Of a DNA stretch of 64,000 nucleotides, positions 1-7,756 are shown piece after piece (the stretch's first letter is position 1; the number at the start of each line of letters is the position of its first letter). The stretch is from Lachnospiraceae bacterium (lineage in GTDB: Bacteria > Bacillota > Clostridia > Lachnospirales > Lachnospiraceae). Both the position numbers and the translations under genes were made by a program. The stretch is taken from positions 1 to 64,000 of the forward strand of contig JAIEAP010000020.1 in NCBI GenBank assembly GCA_029071325.1. Direction: 5' to 3'. Below the pieces are notes generated by a model. It was given only the letters and a program-made list of their open reading frames with translations. It searched no databases and was not told the DNA's origin.

Positions 1-7
1 CCTCTAG

Positions 8-40
8 TCGCCGGCAGCGTCAGATTTGTATAAGAGTCTG
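8..40 (+). other. Probable Illumina Nextera adapter remnant at the contig edge
   Basis: Bases 8-40 align without gaps to the 33-nt Nextera Read 1 transposase adapter (14-nt adapter part followed by the 19-nt Tn5 mosaic end), with 29 of 33 identities. The mismatches are at 11, 26, 37 and 39. Such a match at the very end of a window is best explained as untrimmed, error-bearing adapter carried into the assembly. Bases 1-7 are then also non-genomic. The sequence between here and about base 60 should not be trusted. Confidence 0.85.
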
Positions 41-148
41 CTGTTGCTGCTGCTATCGTTGCTGCTGTTGCTCTTGTTGTTGCTGCTGTTGCTCTTGTTG
101 TTGCTGCTGTTGCTCTTGTTGTTGCTGTTGCTGTTGTTGTTGCTGTTG
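41..148 (-). repeat. CAG/CAA tract encoding polyglutamine
   Basis: A low-complexity tract of CTG/TTG triplets (CAG/CAA on the minus strand) with a 21-bp super-period, in which one GAG codon is followed by six Gln codons, repeated about three times between 62 and 125. It encodes the glutamine-rich C-terminus of the MORN protein. The triplet pattern continues past the apparent TAG stop at 53-55 up to the adapter, so the tract is probably longer in the genome and was collapsed or broken in assembly. Confidence 0.8.
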
Positions 149-1753
149 TTCTTCTCTTACCAGCACACCGTTCCGAAAATCTCCGTTTTCTAAAACCGCT
201 CCGGTAAACGCATCATAACGTACTCCACGTCCGTAATATACACCGTTGATGAAGCTGCCTTCATAGATCAGGTTTCCATTCATATCCCACTGTTTTCCCG
301 AGCCGTAATAAACGCCGCTTAAGAATTCGCCGTCATAGATCAGATTCCCGGTTGATGTATCATAAAGCTTCCCGGTTCCGCTGTACTCCCCTTTATAAAA
401 CTCTCCGTCATACACAAGCTTTCCCGTTTCGGCATCTGTCTGTTTTCCCTGCCCCTGATACATGCCATCTGCAAAGCTTCCGTCATAAATTACCACTTCA
501 CTGTCCGCGTCATAGAGTTTTCCTGTGCCATTATATTGATCTGCTTTGAACATCCCGTCATACACAAGCTTTCCATCTTTATCATAGCCCTTTCCAATGC
601 CCTCCTTTTTTCCCCGGACAAATGCACCGTCGTAGACAAGCGTTCCCGATTCGTCATAAGCTTTTCCCTCTCCTTCATATTCCCCGTTCACAAAATCTCC
701 CTCGTATATGAGAAGCCCGTTTTCATACCGCTTACCTTTCCCCTGGTACTGGCCTTTTACAAATTCTCCTTCATATACCTTATTGCCGTTTTTATCATAT
801 TCGATTCCGGCTCCTTCTTTTTCACCGTCCACAAAATTCCCCTCATAGACAAGCACACCGTCCTCGTATAATTTTCCTTCTCCCTCGTATTTGCCGTCGG
901 CATTGATGATTCCCTCGTAGATGACATTCCCATCCTCATCCGCCATGACAGCAGTCTTCTGCAACGGCTGCCCATTCTCAAACACACCCTCGGCAATTAC
1001 ATTTCCTTCTTCATCATAGAGCGTCCCGCTTCCTTCCATCTGTCCCTTGGCAAAGTTTCCCACATACTTCTCCTGGCCGCCCGGAAAATACAGTGTTCCC
1101 GCCCCTTCATAAATACCGTTTTTAAACTCTCCTTTATATATTAAATTACCCTGCCTATCATAGAGAAGACCCTGTCCATCATACTGATTCAGCAGAAAGC
1201 TTCCCTTATAACAGAGTACGTCCGAATTTTCATAATACAGCTCGCCTTCACCTGAGTACGCTTCCATCTCGAAATTCCCTTCATACAAAAGCGCCCCCTC
1301 ATATGTATAAAGCTGGCCATTGCCATTGATCCGACCGTCTTCCATCCTTCCCTTAAAGATCAGGGTTCCGTCTTTCCCTGACAAGAGTTCCACCTTCCCG
1401 GTATATCCAATCATTTCCTGGGAATTTATCACCATAGTCTTGGTAAAAAAATTGGACACCAGAATAGGATGCAGAAGCTTCAGATACAGGACGGGAAGGA
1501 TGACCGCCGCAAGCAGAACTACATACAACACGCTCTTAAGTATATAATACCGCCCAAAGGAGAAATAATCCTGTAATGTCCTCTCCTTCTTATTCTTCTT
1601 GGTACTGATTCCTTTTCGTACATCGCCTAATACCTTTGAGGCAAAAGTGTCCGCACTGAACGTCCTCTTTGCCTTGCGGATTACCACCTGAACCGGCGCC
1701 GTTATAATATGAGACAGCCTTCTGGCTGTACGCTCAATCAATCCGCCCTGCAT
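53..1753 (-). CDS. Membrane-anchored MORN-repeat protein with polyQ tail, end of the injection-system operon
   Basis: Residues 1-70 are basic and cytoplasmic-looking. Residues 71-93 form one hydrophobic transmembrane segment. From about 130 to 525 there are some 16-18 MORN-type repeats of about 23 residues (pattern YxGxFxxGxxxGxGxxY, often with an extra strand ending in LIYEG or LVYDG). The C-terminus is polyglutamine. MORN arrays form extended beta-ladders that bind membranes or proteins. It follows the kinase-like gene in the same orientation, with ribosome site AGGAGGG upstream of the ATG. Inference: it could anchor or position the contractile particle at the membrane. The TAG stop at 53-55 lies next to adapter sequence and is two substitutions away from a Gln codon context, so the C-terminus is uncertain and the gene may continue off the contig. 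Confidence 0.8.
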   Translation of the reverse strand: MQGGLIERTARRLSHIITAPVQVVIRKAKRTFSADTFASKVLGDVRKGISTKKNKKERTLQDYFSFGRYYILKSVLYVVLLAAVILPVLYLKLLHPILVSNFFTKTMVINSQEMIGYTGKVELLSGKDGTLIFKGRMEDGRINGNGQLYTYEGALLYEGNFEMEAYSGEGELYYENSDVLCYKGSFLLNQYDGQGLLYDRQGNLIYKGEFKNGIYEGAGTLYFPGGQEKYVGNFAKGQMEGSGTLYDEEGNVIAEGVFENGQPLQKTAVMADEDGNVIYEGIINADGKYEGEGKLYEDGVLVYEGNFVDGEKEGAGIEYDKNGNKVYEGEFVKGQYQGKGKRYENGLLIYEGDFVNGEYEGEGKAYDESGTLVYDGAFVRGKKEGIGKGYDKDGKLVYDGMFKADQYNGTGKLYDADSEVVIYDGSFADGMYQGQGKQTDAETGKLVYDGEFYKGEYSGTGKLYDTSTGNLIYDGEFLSGVYYGSGKQWDMNGNLIYEGSFINGVYYGRGVRYDAFTGAVLENGDFRNGVLVREEQQQQQQQQQQQEQQQQQQEQQQQQQEQQQQR

Positions 1754-1807
1754 ACTTTATCCCTCCTGTCCGGATTATGATCCGAATACTTATATCGCCG
1801 TACCGGG

Positions 1808-2689
1808 TTATTCATTCTCCTGAATTTCCAACGTTCCAATCTGCCGAAATGCAATTCCATTATCTGACATAACCGGATTGGGAAGGGTAAGTAGCAGATA
1901 AATCGCTGCCGATAAAATCAAGGCAACCGCCAAAACCATCTTAATTTTGGGAAGCGCTTTCTTAATCCCCTCCCATGCACGCCACCAGATACGTCCCGGC
2001 TTTAGTTCCTGCTTTTCACTTTTCGTCAGCACAGACTCATAAATATTGTCATATGCCACATAGCAGTCCCACAAATAGTTAAACCGCCCTTCCTCCATAT
2101 CTTTCGCATATTTCATCAGATCCCGGGAACTTTTCTGCTCAATTTCTTTGGCAAACAGATCATGCACAAGCCCGTTCATCCGCTCTATGCAGTCCTTTTC
2201 CTGCACCTTCCAATAGTAGTCTACATCCGTAAAAAGATAATTGAACCGGATACCCAGATCATCGTCCACCACAATATTGTCTTTGCGCAGTACCTCAAGC
2301 AAAAAGCATTGCGGCATATTAAGCAGAAAGATTCCGGCATAAATGTTTTTCATCAAAAGCAGCCGTTCCTGCAGATCGTAATTGCCCTTTTCCATCGCCT
2401 GCTGCAGCGTCCTTCCTTTGGCATGGCTGAATATGACATAATACTTACCATCTGCATTGAAGCTGGCATGAAGATCCTTAAACGTATAATTTACATTTTT
2501 CTTCGTGGTTACCGGCACCAGTTTCCTTGCCAGTTCCATATCACGGACACAGGCAACCGTATATACGGTATCCTCCTGCCGGGCAGCGTCGCATGCCACA
2601 TATAAATCAATGGTTCCGGAACCTGTAGTCTTTATTTTTGAAATCAGCTCATACTGCTTATCCTGAAACTTAACTACCATCTGTCTCAC
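1808..2689 (-). CDS. Kinase-fold-like membrane protein of the injection-system operon
   Basis: A 293-residue protein. The N-terminal 220 residues read like a degenerate protein kinase: a glycine-rich start near 20-30 (KTTGSGTIDLY), a hinge-like middle, then a segment DNIVVDDDLGIRFNYLF near 155-172 that resembles the kinase catalytic loop through the region before DFG. The canonical HRD aspartate and DFG motif are not visible, so it is probably a pseudokinase. One transmembrane segment lies at about 250-270, followed by a short tail. Its ATG overlaps the stop of the 575-residue gene by four bases (ATGA), indicating translational coupling. The kinase-like assignment is from pattern only. The function is unknown; placement suggests a membrane partner of the baseplate. 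Confidence 0.6.
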   Translation of the reverse strand: MRQMVVKFQDKQYELISKIKTTGSGTIDLYVACDAARQEDTVYTVACVRDMELARKLVPVTTKKNVNYTFKDLHASFNADGKYYVIFSHAKGRTLQQAMEKGNYDLQERLLLMKNIYAGIFLLNMPQCFLLEVLRKDNIVVDDDLGIRFNYLFTDVDYYWKVQEKDCIERMNGLVHDLFAKEIEQKSSRDLMKYAKDMEEGRFNYLWDCYVAYDNIYESVLTKSEKQELKPGRIWWRAWEGIKKALPKIKMVLAVALILSAAIYLLLTLPNPVMSDNGIAFRQIGTLEIQENE

Positions 2690-4413
2690 TCACTCTCTCG
2701 AACTACCACAAAAGTGGATGCCTGCACCTTAGGGTATGCCTGGCTGGAAACTGTTATGTGATAAATTCCCGGCATCTCTGGCGCAGTATACTTTCCATTC
2801 TTGCTGATCACTCCTCCATTGCTATCCTTGACTTTCCATTCCAGACGTTCATCGTTGAAGCCTTCCAGCACTGCTGTAAATACCACGCTGTCTCCCACAG
2901 ATACATTCGGATTGTCCGGCTGTATAGATATATGCTTCTTTTTGGTCAGCTGGGGCTTTTGCGCCTCATCCCGCAAAGCAGTCCAATGTACCCGCACCCG
3001 TTTTGCACTGCCTCTTTTTATAATCTTCATGCCGATCTCAAAAGTCCCCTCCGAGGGTTCCAGCTTTGCCCCCAGTGACGCTGTAAATCCACTCTTGCTC
3101 TGGAACAACGAGGAATCGCCGAACATCATCTGGGATTCTTCCGCCAAGTCATTGTCCTCCTCATAGCTAAGTATGATGGTCACAGGTCCGAATCCCAGCC
3201 CATGCACGATTTCATCGGAATACAGCATCTCTCCCTGATGCTTATGCCCGACTTCAAAAACAGTTTCCCCATATGCTGCTCTCAGGGGCTTTTCCCCTTC
3301 TGCATCCTTTTGGCTCTCCTCTTCCTGCATCTTAGCCTGCTTCAGCATTTTCATATCCTCCACAAGCCTCCCGATCATAGCTGCCGATATCTCCGTATGC
3401 ATAATTCTCTGCCCGAATGGCAACGGCTCAATCCGATCGATCAGGCAGACGCCGTCGGCACGAACCACATGAATTTTCGCCAGATAGATTCCCTGCTGGA
3501 ACGTATTGCCCAGAATGTAATCCATCGCCGTTTTATAATATTGCTTCTGCAATGCATCGTAAACATCCTGACTGCTGATAAACGCCTGGCTTACACAGGG
3601 TTTGGCATCGCTGTATTCTCTGCCGCCCATCTGCAGCTTAAAACTGTTCTTTACCAGAGAAGCCTCCGCCTGCACATCCAGGACGCCTGCAGCTTTTAAA
3701 GGAATTTCCAGCTTATATCTTTTATCCTTTACCTGCTCCTTCTCCTCAAAGCTGATATGCACTCTGTTCCCCTCACCGCTGGTCAGATATGACAGTTCCA
3801 CATCATATTCAAAGGAAAACTCCTGCTGTCCCTCATGTTCAATCTCAATCTGCAAGACAGTCTCTTTCCCCATCTCCAAAAACTTCGGCAGTATCTGGCA
3901 GATACGGATGCCCTGCCCCTGATAGACGGTCTTTCGCTCCTCATAGAGCCGTGAAGGGGAAAACATCTCACGCTCCGGTTCTTCCCGGGTAAGAAACAGA
4001 CGGTAACTTTCTTTGTATTTATTATATTCGCTGTTGTTTTTGCCCGCATTCCCTGTGACATTGTGCATCAATTCGGCTGCTTCTTCCCTGTATTCCAGAC
4101 ACAGAAAATAATAATCTGCATCCTGTTCGCTGCCATACCCCTCCAGTTCCGTAATCTTCCGCACCGCCGGTTCATCCACTACAATCTCGCGTCCTGCAAA
4201 ATCCAACGCCAGGCCACGCTCCACAGAAATGCTCTCATCATCCACTTCCACGACGTCAAGACCGCAGACCACGCCGTTACCGAAAAGGAAACGGTTGATG
4301 GTCCTGCGTTTATCATTAAAATATTTCTGCTCTGCCTCAAAATCTTCCACCGACAGCAGCTTTCCATAAAAATAACGATTCCTTTCAAACGGAAAGCTTT
4401 TCAAATTCTTCAT
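2686..4413 (-). CDS. eCIS-associated structural protein with C-terminal Ig-like domain
   Basis: A 575-residue protein beginning with a segment typical of proteins encoded beside TIGR02242 tail genes in eCIS loci: RNRYFYGKLLSVEDFEAEQ, then a glycine-rich GNGVVCGLDV near 46-55. The middle is mixed alpha/beta with no recognised catalytic motif. The last 85 residues (from about HISIQPDNPNVSVGDSVVFTA) look like a bacterial Ig-like (Big_2-like) domain. It overlaps the upstream tail gene by four bases and the downstream kinase-like gene by four bases. Inference: a baseplate or outer-surface component, with the Ig domain possibly binding surfaces or partners. No signal peptide is visible. Confidence 0.7.
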   Translation of the reverse strand: MKNLKSFPFERNRYFYGKLLSVEDFEAEQKYFNDKRRTINRFLFGNGVVCGLDVVEVDDESISVERGLALDFAGREIVVDEPAVRKITELEGYGSEQDADYYFLCLEYREEAAELMHNVTGNAGKNNSEYNKYKESYRLFLTREEPEREMFSPSRLYEERKTVYQGQGIRICQILPKFLEMGKETVLQIEIEHEGQQEFSFEYDVELSYLTSGEGNRVHISFEEKEQVKDKRYKLEIPLKAAGVLDVQAEASLVKNSFKLQMGGREYSDAKPCVSQAFISSQDVYDALQKQYYKTAMDYILGNTFQQGIYLAKIHVVRADGVCLIDRIEPLPFGQRIMHTEISAAMIGRLVEDMKMLKQAKMQEEESQKDAEGEKPLRAAYGETVFEVGHKHQGEMLYSDEIVHGLGFGPVTIILSYEEDNDLAEESQMMFGDSSLFQSKSGFTASLGAKLEPSEGTFEIGMKIIKRGSAKRVRVHWTALRDEAQKPQLTKKKHISIQPDNPNVSVGDSVVFTAVLEGFNDERLEWKVKDSNGGVISKNGKYTAPEMPGIYHITVSSQAYPKVQASTFVVVRESE

Positions 4414-5561
4414 ATTTCTTCTTCCTCCTTTGCCTGTGTTTCTGCCGCACCCACGATAGACGGGATTGCGGCCACACCACTTAAGTTTGCACGCTCATAA
4501 GCTACCAGCATACTGTTCACACCCACATACACATTCTTCCCCAGATAGATTCCCGGACGCATGATGATCAACTGCATCCTGATATGCGCAGGCTTCATGT
4601 CCTCAATCACCTTTTTCAGCGCATACTGCTCTCGCATAGATGGCACTGCCTGCTCCCGCACTAACACGCTCACATCATAGGGACCGTGCACATAAGACTG
4701 TCTTAGACTCCGATATGCATTCTCATTTCCCTTATACTGCTCGATATCGCCGTATTCCACAAAAAAGGGACGTTCTCCGGTAAAAATGCCGATCATATAT
4801 TCCATGTACTCTCTGGTGCCGCGGATTAAGTTTTTCCTCACAATTCCCTGCAGCAGGAGCCTCAGCTTTTCCACCTGCCACAGATGCGCATTGGAAATCC
4901 CAACCCACTTTGCCATCCAGTATAAAAATTCCGGCTCCGCCGACATAGGCTCAAGCTGCCTGGCAGAATCTGCAATCTTCTCATTGATATTCTGGTAAAC
5001 TGCCTCAAACATCCCCAGAAATCTTTCCAGGAAATCTTCCTCTCCCCCTGTCTGGTAAATCGCCGGCAGATAAGACAGAAAGCTGCGGTTACCGGCATAT
5101 ATTTTCATGCAGCGAATTTCAGGGAGAAACCCTGCCTGACAAAACAGCTGGATTTCTATCCACAAATATCTTCCTCTGGCACGATACAAAAGAATGTCCC
5201 GGGGGTTCTGCACCATGTGCGCAAGATACGGCTTCATTGCCTTTCGCTTTTTCTCCACGGGAATTTCTTTATCCCGGATCAATTCCTCCCAGCGGTAAAT
5301 CCTGCCGTCTATCACCGCTTTGTCCTCATCACTGCAGTAAAAACAGAACTTAATGGAATCGTCCCCATACCCCTCACTCTGGATAACTGCCCGATGCCAC
5401 CGGTTCCCCTCTTCCCCGCTGTCTAACAGCCGGGAAATGAACGTGCCGCATTCTTTTCCTTCTTCCAAAGCAAGTCCCTGCTCTGTGATCCGGATGTCTG
5501 TTCTGCATCCAGGCTCATAATCCTTCCTTTTATTAAATACAAAATATCTAATCTGCTCCAC
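4410..5561 (-). CDS. TIGR02242-like phage tail (gpI-type) protein
   Basis: A 383-residue protein with GTG start after an AAGGGG ribosome site. Residues about 185-300 match the TIGR02242 tail-protein pattern: SYLPAIYQTGGEEDFLERFLG, then a helix (EAVYQNINEKI), then FLYWMAKWVGI and a RGTREYMEYMIGIFTG motif. These proteins are baseplate components related to P2 gpI and recur in eCIS clusters. The N-terminal 180 residues are an additional domain often seen on the eCIS versions. The C-terminus ends in a beta-rich segment. It is coupled to the 575-residue gene by a four-base overlap. Confidence 0.8.
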   Translation of the reverse strand: MEQIRYFVFNKRKDYEPGCRTDIRITEQGLALEEGKECGTFISRLLDSGEEGNRWHRAVIQSEGYGDDSIKFCFYCSDEDKAVIDGRIYRWEELIRDKEIPVEKKRKAMKPYLAHMVQNPRDILLYRARGRYLWIEIQLFCQAGFLPEIRCMKIYAGNRSFLSYLPAIYQTGGEEDFLERFLGMFEAVYQNINEKIADSARQLEPMSAEPEFLYWMAKWVGISNAHLWQVEKLRLLLQGIVRKNLIRGTREYMEYMIGIFTGERPFFVEYGDIEQYKGNENAYRSLRQSYVHGPYDVSVLVREQAVPSMREQYALKKVIEDMKPAHIRMQLIIMRPGIYLGKNVYVGVNSMLVAYERANLSGVAAIPSIVGAAETQAKEEEEI

Positions 5562-5599
5562 AATATCACCCCTTTGGTTTTTACGCTGTCAGACGACAG

Positions 5600-7729
5600 T
5601 CAGAATATTTCATTCCCTCCCGCCGTAAAAACCCTGAAGTCCAACTCATCCACATACGGCAGTCCATTAGGTGAAAGCTGTACATCTCCATTTACCAGAT
5701 GGCGGAATCCTCTGCCTCTTGCCCCCACTGAAACGGATTTCACCTGCCATACACAAGGCAGGATATCAATGATCCCATAAATCGCACTGCTGGAAACCGC
5801 TCTGCCAATCTCCCAGGTCTTTTCATCCAGATAGGCACGCACCGCCTCTTCAATCTGCTCTTCCGCATCCGTAAAATGCGGCTGAATTACAATTTCCGCA
5901 AAAACGGAGATACCCACATACTCCGGATTCAAGATCTTAACCGTAGTACCGATCATTTTTCTTCTCTGCAGCATCTGTTCTAAATTCTTCCTGTATTTAT
6001 CACTTAACTGCACGTTCCTCGTTTTATAGCTCACAGGCTGCACTACAATGGAAATCTGGTTTTCCTGCTGTATTTGTTCATCCGCCCTTCCTGCTTCCAG
6101 TGGAATGACCTTACTGCTCTGGATCAAAAGCCCCGGCGTCTTTTTGACTAGCTTTTCATAATCAGAATAAGTGACTCCTCTATGTACATCCTTTAGCTTC
6201 CGGCACAACCGTTGATAGCATTCTTCCACCGTCTCATTGTCCCTGCCGCCATACGTCATCCCTTTCTGCTCTACCAAGAGTTCTGGGACATTCTGACATT
6301 CACGGATTTTCCCTGCCTTAATGTTGCCTGATTTCCCCTCGCTTGTCTTAAGACGCATCAGGCGGATCTTACCGTCCGGAGCCATCCCATTTTCACAATT
6401 TCCGAATATCAGCCTGTTTTCCATAAGATCAAGGTCATACACTGCGTCCCCGGACATACAATGATCAAAATCCTCTACGCGTTGGTATGGATGGAACCTG
6501 CCGTCCTGCCTGTCACAGACCATAATCTCAAATTCATCATACACAATGCCGGAAATATCCAGGTCATATTCCTGATTAGCGAAATCATTTCCTATGCCAA
6601 ATTCCCGCTTCTCCCAAAACTCTTTCTCATAAACAGCAAGCCTGCATGACATATTGCTGCCTTCTTCTGCCCAGTCAGGTCTGGCAAAGGAAAATATAAC
6701 GTCTCCATCCTCCGCATATTCCCTGCCAATGATGGGAATGGGAAGGAACCCTTCCTCCTGCCTGGCATAAAGCTCCGCCTCGCCATTTTTCGCCAGATAC
6801 ATATCGCTTTTTATAAACAGCATATCATCCGGTCCTGGGATCTTGATGCAATAATCTTCGTAATCACAATAAGAATACTGCTGCCTCACTTCTATCACAT
6901 TAAAGTAAACATCTTGAATTAACGGCGCTACATCATAATCGTTTTCCACCAGTGTCACGCGGATCTTATAAGCTCCATATTCCTCATCCTTCACCATCTC
7001 GTGGGGCAGATGAAATCCGATCTTGCCGCTCTGCAAAAAGGCATATGTCATATCAAAATCCACCGGAAGCTCTTCCCAGCCATCCGAGGACTGGTATTCC
7101 CACTTGAGTTTTGCCAATGGGATAAAATCTTCCTCGATGGGATTACGTGTCACTCCATAATCTGTGCGGATATTGAAATATACAACCGTCTGCTCCTTAT
7201 GTCTAAATGCCCTGTCTATGACAAAACAGCAGCAGCTTCCAATCTCGGGCTGCTCCCCAAAAGGATACAGGCGCATATGTTTTTCCAGATCATTCCCGAT
7301 ATTGACGTACCGCTCCAGCGTTTCTCCACAGAGTAAATAAGCGCCCATCAGTTTAATGGGATGGGGCCATTCCTTTTTTACCGTCTCAAATGCCATATCC
7401 CCTGCAAAGAAACGCGTTCCCATAAGAAGCGGACACCCGCTGACAGGTGATCCCTCCAGAGGCTCTGCACTCACAAATCCCCGTGCCGGCACAGCATGGC
7501 GCATGGTTACCCCCAGCAGCTTTAAATATTTCTGCCGTTTCCAACCACCGAGCCTGCTGATATGGTACTGCTGTATCTCCTTCAGCCATGAGAGGAGCCC
7601 GATCAGCATAATGCCCGGGTCAGACTGGTTATAATTCGTCCAGTCCACACATTCCCCCGGTATCTGAAATACCGCATCCTCTTCGATCTCCCTATATGAT
7701 TTGTCATCCAGATTTAAATTATAGAACAT
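5600..7729 (-). CDS. Second baseplate J/gp6-like protein (Afp12-like)
   Basis: A 709-residue protein. It opens with NLDDKSYREIEEDAVFQIP and continues with DWTNYNQSDPGIMLIGLLSWL, the usual N-terminal helix-turn pattern of eCIS baseplate-wedge proteins (T4 gp6/baseplate J superfamily, Afp12-like). The C-terminal third carries the baseplate-J-like core (PELLVEQKGMTYGGRDNETVEECYQRLCRKL, then RGVTYSDYEKLVKKTPGLL). In assembled systems two such proteins form the wedge around the spike hub. It starts 27 bases downstream of the 975-residue wedge gene. Confidence 0.8.
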   Translation of the reverse strand: MFYNLNLDDKSYREIEEDAVFQIPGECVDWTNYNQSDPGIMLIGLLSWLKEIQQYHISRLGGWKRQKYLKLLGVTMRHAVPARGFVSAEPLEGSPVSGCPLLMGTRFFAGDMAFETVKKEWPHPIKLMGAYLLCGETLERYVNIGNDLEKHMRLYPFGEQPEIGSCCCFVIDRAFRHKEQTVVYFNIRTDYGVTRNPIEEDFIPLAKLKWEYQSSDGWEELPVDFDMTYAFLQSGKIGFHLPHEMVKDEEYGAYKIRVTLVENDYDVAPLIQDVYFNVIEVRQQYSYCDYEDYCIKIPGPDDMLFIKSDMYLAKNGEAELYARQEEGFLPIPIIGREYAEDGDVIFSFARPDWAEEGSNMSCRLAVYEKEFWEKREFGIGNDFANQEYDLDISGIVYDEFEIMVCDRQDGRFHPYQRVEDFDHCMSGDAVYDLDLMENRLIFGNCENGMAPDGKIRLMRLKTSEGKSGNIKAGKIRECQNVPELLVEQKGMTYGGRDNETVEECYQRLCRKLKDVHRGVTYSDYEKLVKKTPGLLIQSSKVIPLEAGRADEQIQQENQISIVVQPVSYKTRNVQLSDKYRKNLEQMLQRRKMIGTTVKILNPEYVGISVFAEIVIQPHFTDAEEQIEEAVRAYLDEKTWEIGRAVSSSAIYGIIDILPCVWQVKSVSVGARGRGFRHLVNGDVQLSPNGLPYVDELDFRVFTAGGNEIF

Positions 7730-7756
7730 TGTGCATGCTCCTTTTTCCTATATTCA

